Shown one piece after another: positions 14,654-23,608 of a DNA stretch of 29,045 bases. Numbering within the stretch: the stretch's first letter is position 1; the number at the start of each line of letters is the position of its first letter. Source of the stretch: Rickettsia typhi (lineage in GTDB: Bacteria; Pseudomonadota; Alphaproteobacteria; Rickettsiales; UBA1997); the NCBI GenBank assembly GCA_945874115.1, contig CAMCFD010000008.1:1-29045 (forward strand). The letters run 5' to 3'. The notes below the pieces were generated by a model. That model saw only the letters and a list, made by a program, of their open reading frames with translations. It did not search any database and had not been told where the DNA came from. The position numbers and the translations under genes were made by a program.

Positions 14654-17308
14654 ATGACAAAATTTATTGAAAAATCTGCGCTAAAAATTGGCAATAAAAC
14701 TTATAAATATTTCTCACTTGAAGAGGCCGCTAAAAAAGCGCAAAAAGACATTTCAAAACTTCCTTTTAGTTTAAAAATTTTGCTTGAAAATTTGGTGCGA
14801 AATTTTGACGGAAAAGAAGTAAATGAAAACCACATTTCTAACTTGATCGATTCAGTAAAAAATAGCGAAAAACGCCTAGAAATTGCATTTTCACCAGCTC
14901 GCGTTTTGATGCAAGATTTCACCGGAGTTCCCGCTGTTGTTGATTTGGCGGCGATGCGTGATGCGATGAAAAAAATCTCGAGAAATCCAACATCGATTAA
15001 CCCTTTGGTTCCAGTCGATTTGGTCATCGATCACTCGGTTCAAGTCGATTTTTATGGCTCGCAAGATTCTCTCAAAAAAAACGTCGACATGGAATTTGAG
15101 CGCAATTTAGAACGCTATGAATTTCTAAAATGGGCGCAAAAATCCTTCAATAATTTCCGCGTCGTTCCACCCGGAACCGGAATTTGTCACCAAGTTAACC
15201 TTGAAAATTTAGGCTCGGTCGTCTTCAACAAAGAAGAAAATGGCGAAAATTTGGCCTATCTCGACACGGTTGTAGGAACCGACAGCCACACAACTATGAT
15301 TAACGGTCTTGCAATTTTGGGCTGGGGCGTTGGTGGAATTGAAGCCGAAGCAGCAATGCTTGGCCAACCAATCTCGATGTTAATCCCCGAAGTTATTGGC
15401 TTTAAGCTTACAGGCAAGCTTAATGAAGGCATCACCGCAACCGATTTAGTTTTGACAATCACTAATATTTTACGCAGCAAAGGTGTCGTGGGGAAATTCG
15501 TCGAATTTTATGGCCCAGCTCTTGAGTTTCTAAGTTTAGCTGATCGCGCCACAATCGCGAATATGGCGCCAGAATATGGCGCAACTTGCGGAATTTTCCC
15601 GATCGACAAAGAAACCTTAAACTATCTACACCTTACAGGGCGTAGCCAAGAATCAATTGATTTAGTTGAAAAATATGCGAAAGCTCAAGGAATTTTCGTC
15701 GAAAATTATAACTTGGAATTAGAATTTAGCGAAGTGTTAGAACTAAACATTTCAACGATTGAAGCCACTATTGCCGGCCCAAAAAGACCTCAAGACAAAG
15801 TTCTTTTGAAAGAAGCTGAACAATCTTTTGCGAAAATTTTGCAAGAGTCAGAAAACAAAGAAACCAAGCGCACCTTGATTTCAGAACTCAACACCGATTT
15901 AGGTGATGGCGACGTCGTAATTGCCGCTATAACTTCTTGCACCAACACCTCAAACCCTTCAGTTCTAATTGCCGCAGGCCTAGTTGCCAAAAACGCAGTT
16001 GAGCGCGGTTTGAAAGTCAAGAAATATGTCAAAACCTCTCTAGCCCCCGGCTCTCAAGTGGTCAGCGAATATCTCGAAAATTCAGGATTACAAAAATATC
16101 TCGACAAACTCGGTTTTAACGTTGCGGGTTATGGCTGTACAACTTGCATTGGCAATTCGGGGCCTTTACACGACAAAATTGAAGAAACTATAAAGTCCAA
16201 GAATCTTCTTGTTGCCTCGGTTCTTTCAGGAAACCGCAATTTTGAAGGCCGCATTCACCCGCTAACCAAAGCGAATTATCTTGCTTCACCGCCACTTGTC
16301 GTTGCTTACGCTCTTGCGGGATCAATGAAAATCAACCTTCTTCATGACTCAATCGGCCTTGACAACAAAGGTCAAAAAGTTTATTTGAAAGATTTGTGGC
16401 CAACAAAAGCCGAAATTGACGCAATCATTAACAAAAACATAAGTCGCGAAGTTTTCTCTAAAAAATACGCGAATTTGTTTGAAGGAAACAGTTTTTGGCA
16501 AGAAATTAAAACACAGCAATCAGACACTTATTCTTGGCAAGAAAACAGCACCTACATCAGATTGCCGAACTTTTTTGACGACCTAAATCAATCAAACGCC
16601 AACGAAATCAAAAGCGCGAAAATTCTCGGAGTTTTTGGCGACTCAATCACGACCGACCACATTTCTCCGGCCGGAAACATTTCAGCCACCTCGCCTGCCG
16701 CGGTTTATCTGAAAGAAAACGGCATTGAGCCTCGCGACTTCAACTCATACGGCGCAAGGCGCGGAAACCACGAAGTCATGATGCGTGGCACTTTCGCCAA
16801 TATTCGCATCAAAAACGAAATGCTTGGCGGCGTCAAAGAAGGCGGATTCACTAAAACCACAGATTCCGACGAGATTGTCTCAATTTACGACGCCGCAATG
16901 CACTACAAAAAAAGCAACACACCATTGGTGATTTTTGCTGGCAAAGAATATGGCACGGGCTCTTCTCGCGACTGGGCTGCGAAAGGAACATTCCTTCTTG
17001 GTGTCAAAGCCGTCATAGCCGAAAGTTTCGAAAGAATTCACCGCTCAAACCTAGTCGGAATGGGAGTTCTGCCCCTTGTTTTCAAAAATGACGACAGAAA
17101 ATCCCTTAAATTAAGTGGAAAAGAAACTGTTGATATTTTGGGAATCAATGCTAACATATCTCCTAAACAAGACGTAAAATGCGTCATAACTTATGAAAAT
17201 GGCGAGAGAAAAGAAATCGTTTTAGTTTGTCGCCTCGACACCGGAAACGAAGTCGAATATTACAAAAAAGGCGGAATTTTGCAATATGTATTAACAAACG
17301 CGAAATAA
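14654..17308 (+). CDS. acnA: Aconitate hydratase A
   Basis: Isomerises citrate to isocitrate through cis-aconitate in the TCA cycle with a [4Fe-4S] cluster. From the ATG at 14654 it has 884 residues, close to E. coli AcnA. A longer reading from 14606 would overlap the TimA-like gene and add 16 non-homologous residues, so it is rejected. Cluster ligands are Cys429 (ITSCTNTSNPS), Cys495 and Cys498 (YGCTTCIGNSG), with the same spacing as E. coli Cys435, 501 and 504. Other motifs are VGTDSHTTMINGLAILGWG, GDSITTDHISPAGNI, YGARRGNHEVMMRGTF and GKEYGTGSSRDWAAKG with the active-site Ser and Arg. AcnA-type paralogues acting on methyl-aconitate exist, but nothing here points to them. Confidence 0.96.
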   Translation: MTKFIEKSALKIGNKTYKYFSLEEAAKKAQKDISKLPFSLKILLENLVRNFDGKEVNENHISNLIDSVKNSEKRLEIAFSPARVLMQDFTGVPAVVDLAAMRDAMKKISRNPTSINPLVPVDLVIDHSVQVDFYGSQDSLKKNVDMEFERNLERYEFLKWAQKSFNNFRVVPPGTGICHQVNLENLGSVVFNKEENGENLAYLDTVVGTDSHTTMINGLAILGWGVGGIEAEAAMLGQPISMLIPEVIGFKLTGKLNEGITATDLVLTITNILRSKGVVGKFVEFYGPALEFLSLADRATIANMAPEYGATCGIFPIDKETLNYLHLTGRSQESIDLVEKYAKAQGIFVENYNLELEFSEVLELNISTIEATIAGPKRPQDKVLLKEAEQSFAKILQESENKETKRTLISELNTDLGDGDVVIAAITSCTNTSNPSVLIAAGLVAKNAVERGLKVKKYVKTSLAPGSQVVSEYLENSGLQKYLDKLGFNVAGYGCTTCIGNSGPLHDKIEETIKSKNLLVASVLSGNRNFEGRIHPLTKANYLASPPLVVAYALAGSMKINLLHDSIGLDNKGQKVYLKDLWPTKAEIDAIINKNISREVFSKKYANLFEGNSFWQEIKTQQSDTYSWQENSTYIRLPNFFDDLNQSNANEIKSAKILGVFGDSITTDHISPAGNISATSPAAVYLKENGIEPRDFNSYGARRGNHEVMMRGTFANIRIKNEMLGGVKEGGFTKTTDSDEIVSIYDAAMHYKKSNTPLVIFAGKEYGTGSSRDWAAKGTFLLGVKAVIAESFERIHRSNLVGMGVLPLVFKNDDRKSLKLSGKETVDILGINANISPKQDVKCVITYENGERKEIVLVCRLDTGNEVEYYKKGGILQYVLTNAK

Positions 17309-17333
17309 TTCAATATTAATTACACAATTTATT

Positions 17334-17954
17334 ATGAAAGTTAGAGTTTCTGGTACTAATATGGATGTCGGTCAAGCCTTAACCGACTATGTTCAAGAAC
17401 ATCTTACGAAAGATGTAAAAAAATACTTCGAAAACGCAGTTAATGCCGAAGTTCACTTTTCGAAAGAAAATTCTCATATTGTTAAAGTCGTCATCACAGT
17501 TAATGAAGGCGTTCGCGGCGGAATTAGTGTTAAAAGCAACGCCGAAGCCGGAGACGCTTATGGCTGCTTCACTGAAGCTTTAGACAAAGCAGCAAAACAG
17601 CTTCGTCGCTATAAAAGACGCATCAAAAACTATCGTCGCAACGGCGGCGGAATTAAAAATATTGAGCCAAATTTCGATGCTTTCGATGCAACAAAATATG
17701 TCCTTCCTCCGCTAAATTACGATGTTTTCGCTGAAATGGAAGAAACTGAAAATAACACTCAAGATGAAAATCTTAACGTTATCAACGAAAAAGCCACTGA
17801 CATTGAGCAATTAACCGTCAATGAAGCCGTAATGAAAATGGATTTAGCAGATTTGCCAGCTTTAGTTTTTATCAACAAAGAAAATGGCCGCATCAACGTG
17901 GTTTATCACCGCAAAGACGGTAATATTTCTTGGATTGACCCAAGCAAAAAATAG
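17334..17954 (+). CDS. hpf: Ribosome hibernation promoting factor, long form
   Basis: 206 residues. The N-terminal domain (1-105) is the S30AE/RaiA fold that binds the 30S decoding region: MKVRVSGTNMDVGQALTDYV, then CFTEALDKAAKQLRRYKRRI with its basic helix. After a variable acidic linker (about 110-150) comes the C-terminal dimerisation domain of long HPF (about 155-206), with MKMDLADLPALVFINKENG, VVYHRKDGNISWIDP. Long HPF forms 100S dimers in stationary phase. It follows acnA by 25 nt and precedes rpsU by 138 nt; in many proteobacteria hpf instead lies next to rpoN. Confidence 0.95.
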   Translation: MKVRVSGTNMDVGQALTDYVQEHLTKDVKKYFENAVNAEVHFSKENSHIVKVVITVNEGVRGGISVKSNAEAGDAYGCFTEALDKAAKQLRRYKRRIKNYRRNGGGIKNIEPNFDAFDATKYVLPPLNYDVFAEMEETENNTQDENLNVINEKATDIEQLTVNEAVMKMDLADLPALVFINKENGRINVVYHRKDGNISWIDPSKK

Positions 17955-17964
17955 GCGCTTTTCA

Positions 17965-18038
17965 AGTCAAATTGAGGCTTAAAATCCAAAATTTGACTAG
18001 ATTTAGAAAAAACCATTGCAAAATAAAAAAAATGGTTT
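17965..18038 (+). other. Two stem-loops between hpf and rpsU
   Basis: AGTCAAATT (17965-17973) pairs with AATTTGACT (17990-17998), 9 bp with a 16-nt loop. AAACCATT (18010-18017) pairs with AATGGTTT (18031-18038), 8 bp with an A-rich 13-nt loop. Neither is followed by a T tract. They could end the hpf message, protect it, or form the rpsU leader. Confidence 0.45.
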
Positions 18039-18092
18039 AAAATTGGTGAATTATTAATAGGATTTTTACAAAACTTAAGATTTTTAAAAAAT

Positions 18093-18287
18093 ATGCAAGT
18101 ATCAATTACTGGAAGAAATTTAGAATTAGGAATTAAATCTTTTAGAAAAAAAACTCAAAAAGAAGGTGTGATTAAAGAAGCTCGCTTAAGAAAAGCTTTT
18201 GAAAAACCTTCTGAAAGAAAGAAAAGAAAAGTTCAAGAAAGTATCGCTCGCAAAAAGAAAAAAAGAAACGAACATCAATCTTCTTAA
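18093..18287 (+). CDS. rpsU: 30S ribosomal protein bS21
   Basis: 64 residues, very basic, with the bS21 pattern: MQVSITGRNLELGIKSFRKK, then EGVIKEARLRKAFEKPSERKKRK and a Lys/Arg-rich tail. bS21 sits on the 30S platform near the 3' end of 16S rRNA, close to the anti-Shine-Dalgarno. The ATG follows TTTTTAAAAAAT with no Shine-Dalgarno. A strong terminator follows. The gene is separate from dnaG and rpoD, its partners in E. coli. Confidence 0.95.
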   Translation: MQVSITGRNLELGIKSFRKKTQKEGVIKEARLRKAFEKPSERKKRKVQESIARKKKKRNEHQSS

Positions 18288-18310
18288 TTTTTTAGCGAAG
18301 AAATTATTTT

Positions 18311-18349
18311 AAAAAACCAATCATATTTCAAAATATGGTTGGTTTTTTT
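18311..18349. terminator. Strong bidirectional terminator between rpsU and the cobT-like gene
   Basis: A 17-bp stem (18311-18327 with 18332-18348, one G-U type pair) has a tight 4-nt loop, seven T after it on the + strand and six A before it. It therefore works in both directions and serves the convergent genes, whose stops lie on either side. Confidence 0.92.
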
Positions 18350-18360
18350 ATGCCCGAAAT

Positions 18361-20136
18361 CTAGATTAAATCAGCGATTTTTTCAATCATAACATCACCA
18401 AGTTCTTGCGAATTTTTTATCGAAATCGAATTCTGATAAAACGCGCCAACATTGTGCCCGATGCCAATTCCGACAATTTCAATTTTTCCTTCTTTCTCAA
18501 TTTTGTTAATCACGCGGTGCAAATGATCGACCAAAATTTCACTGTCATTGTTTGAATTTGTAGAGTCATCGACCGGAGTTCCGTCAGAAATTATCATTAA
18601 AATTTTGCGCTTTTCGCTGCACTGCATAAGCCGCGATTTGGCCCACAGCAAGGCTTCGCCATCGATATTTTCTTTCAACATTCCCTCTTTTAACATCAGG
18701 CCCAAATTCACTTTCGCCTTCTTAAAATTTTGATTCGCGGCCTTATAAATAATATGGCGCAAATCATTTAACCTCCCCGGATTTTTCACACGCCCTTGCG
18801 CCTCCCACATTTTGCGCGACTTTCCACCCTTCCAATCAGCGGTCGTGAAGCCAAGAATTTCGGTTTTTACTGCAAATTTTTCGAGAATTCCTGCAATAAT
18901 TTCGCAGGCCAAAGCGCTCATAACAATAGGATTTCCGCGCATCGAGCCCGAATTATCGAGCAAAATCGTCACAATCGTATCTTGATATTCGTGACTTTTT
19001 TGACGCACGAAAAAATTCTCCTCAAGTGGATTTAAAACGATTTGGGACAGTTTTTTTCTGTCAAGAATTCCTTCATTTTCACTTTGTTCAATTGCGATAT
19101 TTCTTTTGGCTAGCAGCTTTTTTTTCAGCTTCATCGTCAATCTTTTTGAAATAGCTTCAAGCTTTTCTATTCTAAGCTCTAAGCCATATCGCAAAAGCTC
19201 TAATTCTTTTTTGTTTACCAATTTTTGCGGCAAAATTATTTCGTCAAATTTATTGCTAAAAACTTTATAAGCATTTCTGAATTCGATTTTTTCTTCTAAA
19301 ATTTCTGGCGTCGAGTTGCTTCTGGATTGAACTTGGCCGACATTGTCATCTTTTATTTCATCAATTTTTTCCTGATTTTGCAAAGATTCATTTTCTTTTC
19401 CTTCTTCTTGGTTAAACTCTTCAACCGGCTTTTCATCAATGTTTTCTTGGTTTTGCGAAGATTCATTTTCACCAGATTTTTCTTGCACTTTTTTCGATTT
19501 CTCTTCTTTTTGTTGTTGATTTTTTTGCTGACTTTCGTTTTCTTGTTTTAGAAATTGCAGAAATTCGCGCACGTTATGCGCGAAGAACTCTTGATTATCA
19601 AGGCTTTGAGCCATTTCGCTAATTTTTTGAACAATTTTTTTATCGATATTTTTATATTTCAAAAAATCGTTAATTCTTTCAATTTCAAAATCAGCAAAAT
19701 CATCTTCAATAATTTGCTTTAACAAAGTTATTGCAAACACTTGATTTTCGCTTGCAAGAGCAATATTTTCTTCAATTTTTTCAACAATATTTTTAGCAAT
19801 TCCAAAATATTCATTTTTAACCAAAGCAATTAAACGAATTTTTTCAAAATCATCAAATAATTTCGCTTCGTTATCATTTAAATTAAAGTCTAATTTTAAT
19901 TGATTGTGAGTTTTTTTATCGCTAAATAGCATATAGCACAAAGCCATGTCTGAAGAGGCTCTGGCGTCTTCTAAATTTTCAACTTTAGGCAAAATTATTC
20001 TATTTTCTTCAACCAAATTATGATTAAATTCAAAGAAATTATTATTCGCCAAAGAATTGTCGATTTTTATAGCATCGTCTTTGCCAAAAGCTTTTAAGAT
20101 TGATAAAATTGTTTTTAAAAAATCATTATTTGTCAT
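18361..20136 (-). CDS. CobT-like vWA domain protein (orphan cobaltochelatase subunit homologue)
   Basis: 591 residues. CobT with the AAA+ protein CobS inserts cobalt in aerobic cobalamin synthesis; orphan CobS/CobT pairs of unknown role are common in alphaproteobacteria. An N-terminal helical CobT domain (1-195) leads to an acidic Gln/Glu/Lys linker (about 198-275) holding a near-exact 13-residue direct repeat (223-235 and 248-260). The C-terminal vWA domain has the MIDAS motif DNSGSM (394-399), the CobT-specific FTTADWKGGKS and GRLNDLRHIIYKAA, and SDGTPVDDSTNSNN. No cobS, cobN or other cobalamin gene is in the window, so a chelatase role is not implied. It has its own promoter just upstream. 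Confidence 0.9.
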   Translation of the reverse strand: MTNNDFLKTILSILKAFGKDDAIKIDNSLANNNFFEFNHNLVEENRIILPKVENLEDARASSDMALCYMLFSDKKTHNQLKLDFNLNDNEAKLFDDFEKIRLIALVKNEYFGIAKNIVEKIEENIALASENQVFAITLLKQIIEDDFADFEIERINDFLKYKNIDKKIVQKISEMAQSLDNQEFFAHNVREFLQFLKQENESQQKNQQQKEEKSKKVQEKSGENESSQNQENIDEKPVEEFNQEEGKENESLQNQEKIDEIKDDNVGQVQSRSNSTPEILEEKIEFRNAYKVFSNKFDEIILPQKLVNKKELELLRYGLELRIEKLEAISKRLTMKLKKKLLAKRNIAIEQSENEGILDRKKLSQIVLNPLEENFFVRQKSHEYQDTIVTILLDNSGSMRGNPIVMSALACEIIAGILEKFAVKTEILGFTTADWKGGKSRKMWEAQGRVKNPGRLNDLRHIIYKAANQNFKKAKVNLGLMLKEGMLKENIDGEALLWAKSRLMQCSEKRKILMIISDGTPVDDSTNSNNDSEILVDHLHRVINKIEKEGKIEIVGIGIGHNVGAFYQNSISIKNSQELGDVMIEKIADLI

Positions 20137-20162
20137 CGAAAAATCATTGTAAATATTGCTAT

Positions 20163-20191
20163 ATTATATCTAGGTTATTGATAATATTCAA
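20163..20191 (-). promoter_or_regulatory. Promoter of the cobT-like gene
   Basis: On the minus strand TTGAAT (20191-20186), exactly 17 nt, then a perfect TATAAT (20168-20163). The predicted start near 20156 leaves a leader of about 20 nt before the ATG at 20136, with no Shine-Dalgarno. Confidence 0.75.
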
Positions 20192-20236
20192 GTGAGCTTG
20201 TAAGTTTTTTAAAAATACTTGTTATATTATAACACT

Positions 20237-20378
20237 ATGAAAAATTATTTGATAATATCGGCTTCAGAGGCGGGTTTAACGCTGCTTGCGAAGGAGCAAA
20301 ATGTTTATCCGCAAGGCTTGCTTGAGGAGGGCTAGTATAATAGGCTTGAGGAAGCGTTTGAGAATGTGATTGGCTAAG
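20237..20378 (+). pseudogene. Possible gene remnant with an internal stop
   Basis: The ATG at 20237 opens a frame MKNYLIISASEAGLTLLAKE... that hits TAG after 32 codons, then continues YNRLEEAFENVIG to TAA at 20376-20378. The content is protein-like and richer in G+C than the surroundings, but the family is not recognised and the reading could be chance. Confidence 0.3.
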
Positions 20379-20380
20379 AT

Positions 20381-20424
20381 CTTGTAGGGCCCACACCCTT
20401 GTGCTCGCCCGCAAAACCTCGCCC
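20381..20424. repeat. Dispersed palindromic repeat, copy A
   Basis: Begins CTTGTAGGG and contains ACCCTTGTGCTCGCCCGCAAA. It matches copy B at 23523-23556 in the same orientation, with a 2-nt longer spacer. The hairpin is imperfect here (GGGC...GCCC with CACA...TGTG). The family resembles short GC-rich intergenic palindromes found across many bacteria. Confidence 0.75.
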
Positions 20425-20790
20425 CATCTAATCTCCGAATCTTAATAAACTAACTCTAACTCAGAACTAGATTATAATTCATTTCTAACTCTAATTTCAA
20501 AACGCAAATCTAGGTTTGTTTATAGTTCACATGAATATTAAGGAATGCCAATTGTTACAAAAGCCGTCTTGCCAAGGGAATGATTTAGCTGCGTAGAAAA
20601 AAATATGCCCGAAAGCTATTTAAAAAGAAATTGTAGTAGATTTTTTTCTAATATTGCGTTTCGTACTTCACTTGTTTAATAAAGTTATTCGTAAATCTTA
20701 TTGGGTTTTTGCAAATTTTATTGCATTTTATTTTTTTTATTTGTATTAACTAATTAATTTTAATTTTTTTTAATCCGAATAATATATGCT

Positions 20791-23502
20791 ATGTCTAAAA
20801 CAAGTCACCTTAGTCCAGAAGAAAATGAACGACTACAAAAAGCAATAGCGAAGGAAAAAATATTTTGTGATTCTATTACTTGGCCAGATGCTTCCACAAT
20901 AATGGATGATTTTGAGATCTTTCTTAAGATCTTTCTTAATAATATGAACAATTTTGACCAATTTATTAAGGACTTGGAAAAAAATGGAGATTTAGAAAAA
21001 TTACAGGAATTATTAAATGAACAAAATATTGCTAATGGCTTCAATCATTTTTATGATAAAATAAAAGTTATATTCTCTACCCCAAAGGCAAAACCAGAAT
21101 ATGTTCGCATTTTATTGGATAGTGGTTTTTTTGATGACGAAATTATTCGTGATTATGATAGCTTGAATAATGTCAAGAAATTCTATCGAAAAAATAAAGA
21201 TTATCAAAAAGGTCCCGCTCTTTATGTTAGAGTAGCTGAGGCAATTGAGGACAATAATATTGAAGAAGCCAAAAAACTAATTGATAAAGCTGGAGGAATT
21301 GATTTTCTTAAAGAAAAAGGAAAAGGTTTGTTACATTTTTCGTACGAAAAAAGAAATTTTGCCGCTCTTGATTTATTGCTTTCTTATGGAGTTGAAATTG
21401 ATGATTTTGAAAATAAAAAAATCACTATATTGCAGTTAGCAGTACAAAGAGGTGATGAAAAAATGGTTGATTATATATTAACTAAAAATCCCGATCTTGA
21501 AAAGCTTTCTAAGACAATTTATATTGGGATTTCAGATCCAAGAGGTTATCCACAAACTGCATTACATTATGCAGCTATGAAAGCTGAATATAACCCGTCA
21601 ATTACTCGTAAATTAATTGAGCATGGCGCAAAAATTGATTGCACTAATAATAGAGGCGGTTCTGCACTTCACTGTGCTATTTATTATTGTAATGTTGATG
21701 CTATAAAACATTTGTTATCATTAGGAGCTAATCCGCTCCTTGCAGATGAAGAAGGTCATACTGCGATAAGTTTATTAACACATCAAAACGGAGCTAGTTA
21801 TGAAGCGATTCAAGAGATTATCCAATCATTGATTAATGTGGGTGTTGATATTACTTCTATCTTTGATATTAAGTATCTTTTAACTCAGGCTGTAACAAAT
21901 GATAATTTAAATTTCATAAGATATATTTTATCTCGAGAAGATTTAATGAAATCAATTCCTGAAGAAGAAATATTTCCTTATTTTAGCAATATTTTGGGAA
22001 AGATTTCATATAAATCGCAATCAGGAAATCACGCTTCTGAATTTTTAGTTAAAGTTTTAGAATTAGTTGATATTAAAAATGCAATTAAAATTTTTAACAA
22101 AACTGCTAGTTTTTCTAGTAAAAAATTCTTTAAATTTGACAAATCTGAACAGCAAAAATTTACAGAAATATTATCTTTAATGCTTATAGAAGCTAGTGCT
22201 AATAACGATGAAGAAGGTAGAAAATTAATAGATTTTGTAAAAAAAGAATCTAAGGCGGAAGGTTTTTTAGATTTTCTAAGTCCAACATATTTATTAGCTT
22301 TGGGCTCAAAAGAAGCTTTTGATGAAAAAAAACCAATTCACATATTTATTAACAAATTGCTTGATTCGATAGATAGTCGCGTTGCAGAATGCGAAGTTGT
22401 GAAAGATAAATCGAGACATTTGCGGGTTTTAGCGCCCCTTTCGGCAGAATCAGCACTAAAATTACATAAGCAATTAAAGCCCGATTTGTTAAAAAAAGTT
22501 ATAGATGATGCTTATGCCAAAGCTTATAGAGGCGTTAGCGATAAAGAGATTAGATTTTTATTCTCTTCAATGATTCCTTTTTTAAGTGATGAACAAAAAT
22601 ATAATCTTTGTGAAGTTATTTCAGACTTAACTTCTAATAATCTTGACCAAAAAGCGCAAATATATCAACAAATAACGCAAGAAAGATTATTAGATTCAAT
22701 TTCTCGTTCTGGCATTCAAGCTTTAATTGATAACGGTTATTCAGACCATTTAATTGAAACGCTATTTTCTTTAGAAGAAAGGGTGCAAGATGAAATTTGT
22801 GAAGAATATTTAAAAGAATTTAGTCAAGAAAAAGATCTGTTATTATTAGAAAAGGCTATAAAAAATAAAGATGTTAAAACTCTTCAAGTTTTTTTTGATT
22901 GCGCTAAAGATGAGCAAAAAAAATTACTTTATAAAAGGATATTTGGAAGTTTTGATTATGGCGACAAAGAACAAAGAGATTTGAAAATTAAAGAAGCTAT
23001 AGAGAATTTTTGTGCAAATACTAATGTGCAAAATGATGGTTATTTATCCAAAAAAGAAGAATATTTATTACAATTGGCAAAACGCAATATGGCTTTGCAC
23101 ATTTTACAAAAAGACGGCACTGCATTTGCAGAATTATATTTATGCGCTCAAGGGTTAGGCGAAAAATATCAGCAAGCCCTTATGGATGGCGAGTTAATTC
23201 CACTCGAGATCGCCGTTAAAATTCTTCAAGAGCAAGGAATTGTGCAAGATTTTCGTTATTTAGATAAAGATAAATATCCACAAGAAAGTTTTTTTGTTGA
23301 AGCCTTAAATGGCGCTTGCCAAGAAGTTCTTGAAGAGAATAGATTGACAGCCTTTGCAGCCCTTGCAAAAGAATATGAACTTGCCCAGATAAAATGCAGA
23401 GCTATAGAGGATAAATCGAAAACTAGCCCTAGTGCAGAACCTAGTGGCGCATCCGCTACACAAGCTTCTTGGAGGAATTTATGGAACATAGCTTCTAAAT
23501 AA
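20791..23502 (+). CDS. Large ankyrin-repeat protein
   Basis: 903 residues. Ankyrin repeats occupy about residues 145-355, the clearest being 254-284 (QTALHYAAMKAEYN...LIEHGAKID), 288-318 (SALHCAIYYCNVDAIKHLLSLGANP) and 321-353. Weaker ones lie at 146-170, 178-208 and 211-240. The rest is helical with no recognised domain; the C-terminus (about 880-903) is Ser/Ala-rich. No signal peptide or membrane segment is seen. A 12-bp in-frame tandem duplication (20915-20938) gives IFLK/IFLN. Codon choice differs from neighbours, with more AGA, GGT and T-ending codons. Related palindromes lie on both sides. In host-associated bacteria such proteins are often secreted effectors, but no secretion signal proves this. 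Confidence 0.88.
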   Translation: MSKTSHLSPEENERLQKAIAKEKIFCDSITWPDASTIMDDFEIFLKIFLNNMNNFDQFIKDLEKNGDLEKLQELLNEQNIANGFNHFYDKIKVIFSTPKAKPEYVRILLDSGFFDDEIIRDYDSLNNVKKFYRKNKDYQKGPALYVRVAEAIEDNNIEEAKKLIDKAGGIDFLKEKGKGLLHFSYEKRNFAALDLLLSYGVEIDDFENKKITILQLAVQRGDEKMVDYILTKNPDLEKLSKTIYIGISDPRGYPQTALHYAAMKAEYNPSITRKLIEHGAKIDCTNNRGGSALHCAIYYCNVDAIKHLLSLGANPLLADEEGHTAISLLTHQNGASYEAIQEIIQSLINVGVDITSIFDIKYLLTQAVTNDNLNFIRYILSREDLMKSIPEEEIFPYFSNILGKISYKSQSGNHASEFLVKVLELVDIKNAIKIFNKTASFSSKKFFKFDKSEQQKFTEILSLMLIEASANNDEEGRKLIDFVKKESKAEGFLDFLSPTYLLALGSKEAFDEKKPIHIFINKLLDSIDSRVAECEVVKDKSRHLRVLAPLSAESALKLHKQLKPDLLKKVIDDAYAKAYRGVSDKEIRFLFSSMIPFLSDEQKYNLCEVISDLTSNNLDQKAQIYQQITQERLLDSISRSGIQALIDNGYSDHLIETLFSLEERVQDEICEEYLKEFSQEKDLLLLEKAIKNKDVKTLQVFFDCAKDEQKKLLYKRIFGSFDYGDKEQRDLKIKEAIENFCANTNVQNDGYLSKKEEYLLQLAKRNMALHILQKDGTAFAELYLCAQGLGEKYQQALMDGELIPLEIAVKILQEQGIVQDFRYLDKDKYPQESFFVEALNGACQEVLEENRLTAFAALAKEYELAQIKCRAIEDKSKTSPSAEPSGASATQASWRNLWNIASK
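20915..20938 (+). repeat. 12-bp tandem duplication inside the ankyrin gene
   Basis: AGATCTTTCTTA occurs twice in a row (20915-20926, 20927-20938) and keeps the frame, duplicating four codons (residues about 42-49). It is a possible recent slippage event. Confidence 0.8.
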
Positions 23503-23522
23503 AAAGTCAATTATTACTATTC

Positions 23523-23560
23523 CTTGTAGGGGCGACCCTTGTGGTCGCCCGCAAACCTTG
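23523..23560. repeat. Dispersed palindromic repeat, copy B
   Basis: Contains a perfect hairpin GGGCGACC (23530-23537) / GGTCGCCC (23543-23550) with loop CTTGT, flanked by CTTGTAG and GCAAACC. It is about 20 nt after the ankyrin stop and may also act as its 3' structure. It is related to copy A upstream of the same gene. Confidence 0.8.
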
Positions 23561-23608
23561 CGAGAATTAAAGTTAAAAATTGCTATGCTCCATTATGTTA
23601 ATTCCCTG

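Larger units (their letters stand above)
20192..20790. other. Long intergenic region with relic sequence
   Basis: About 600 nt without a convincing gene, between the cobT-like gene and the ankyrin gene. 20221-20233 is a GTTATA/TATAAC palindrome. 20237-20335 is a 32-codon frame ending in TAG that stays open for 13 more codons after it; the opposite strand is also open there without a start. This part uses GAG and GCG codons more than neighbouring genes, so it may be a decayed gene. 20381-20424 is a dispersed repeat. From about 20450 the sequence is AT-rich with the word TAACTCTAA twice, and no promoter for the ankyrin gene is convincing. Confidence 0.5.

Noticed and set aside
19327..19551. Phe/Leu-rich frame opposite the cobT-like linker
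   Set aside because: It is the complement of Glu/Lys/Gln-rich codons, not a membrane protein.
20532..20597. 21-codon frame in the intergenic region before the ankyrin gene
   Set aside because: It is too short, has no recognisable content and no start signal.
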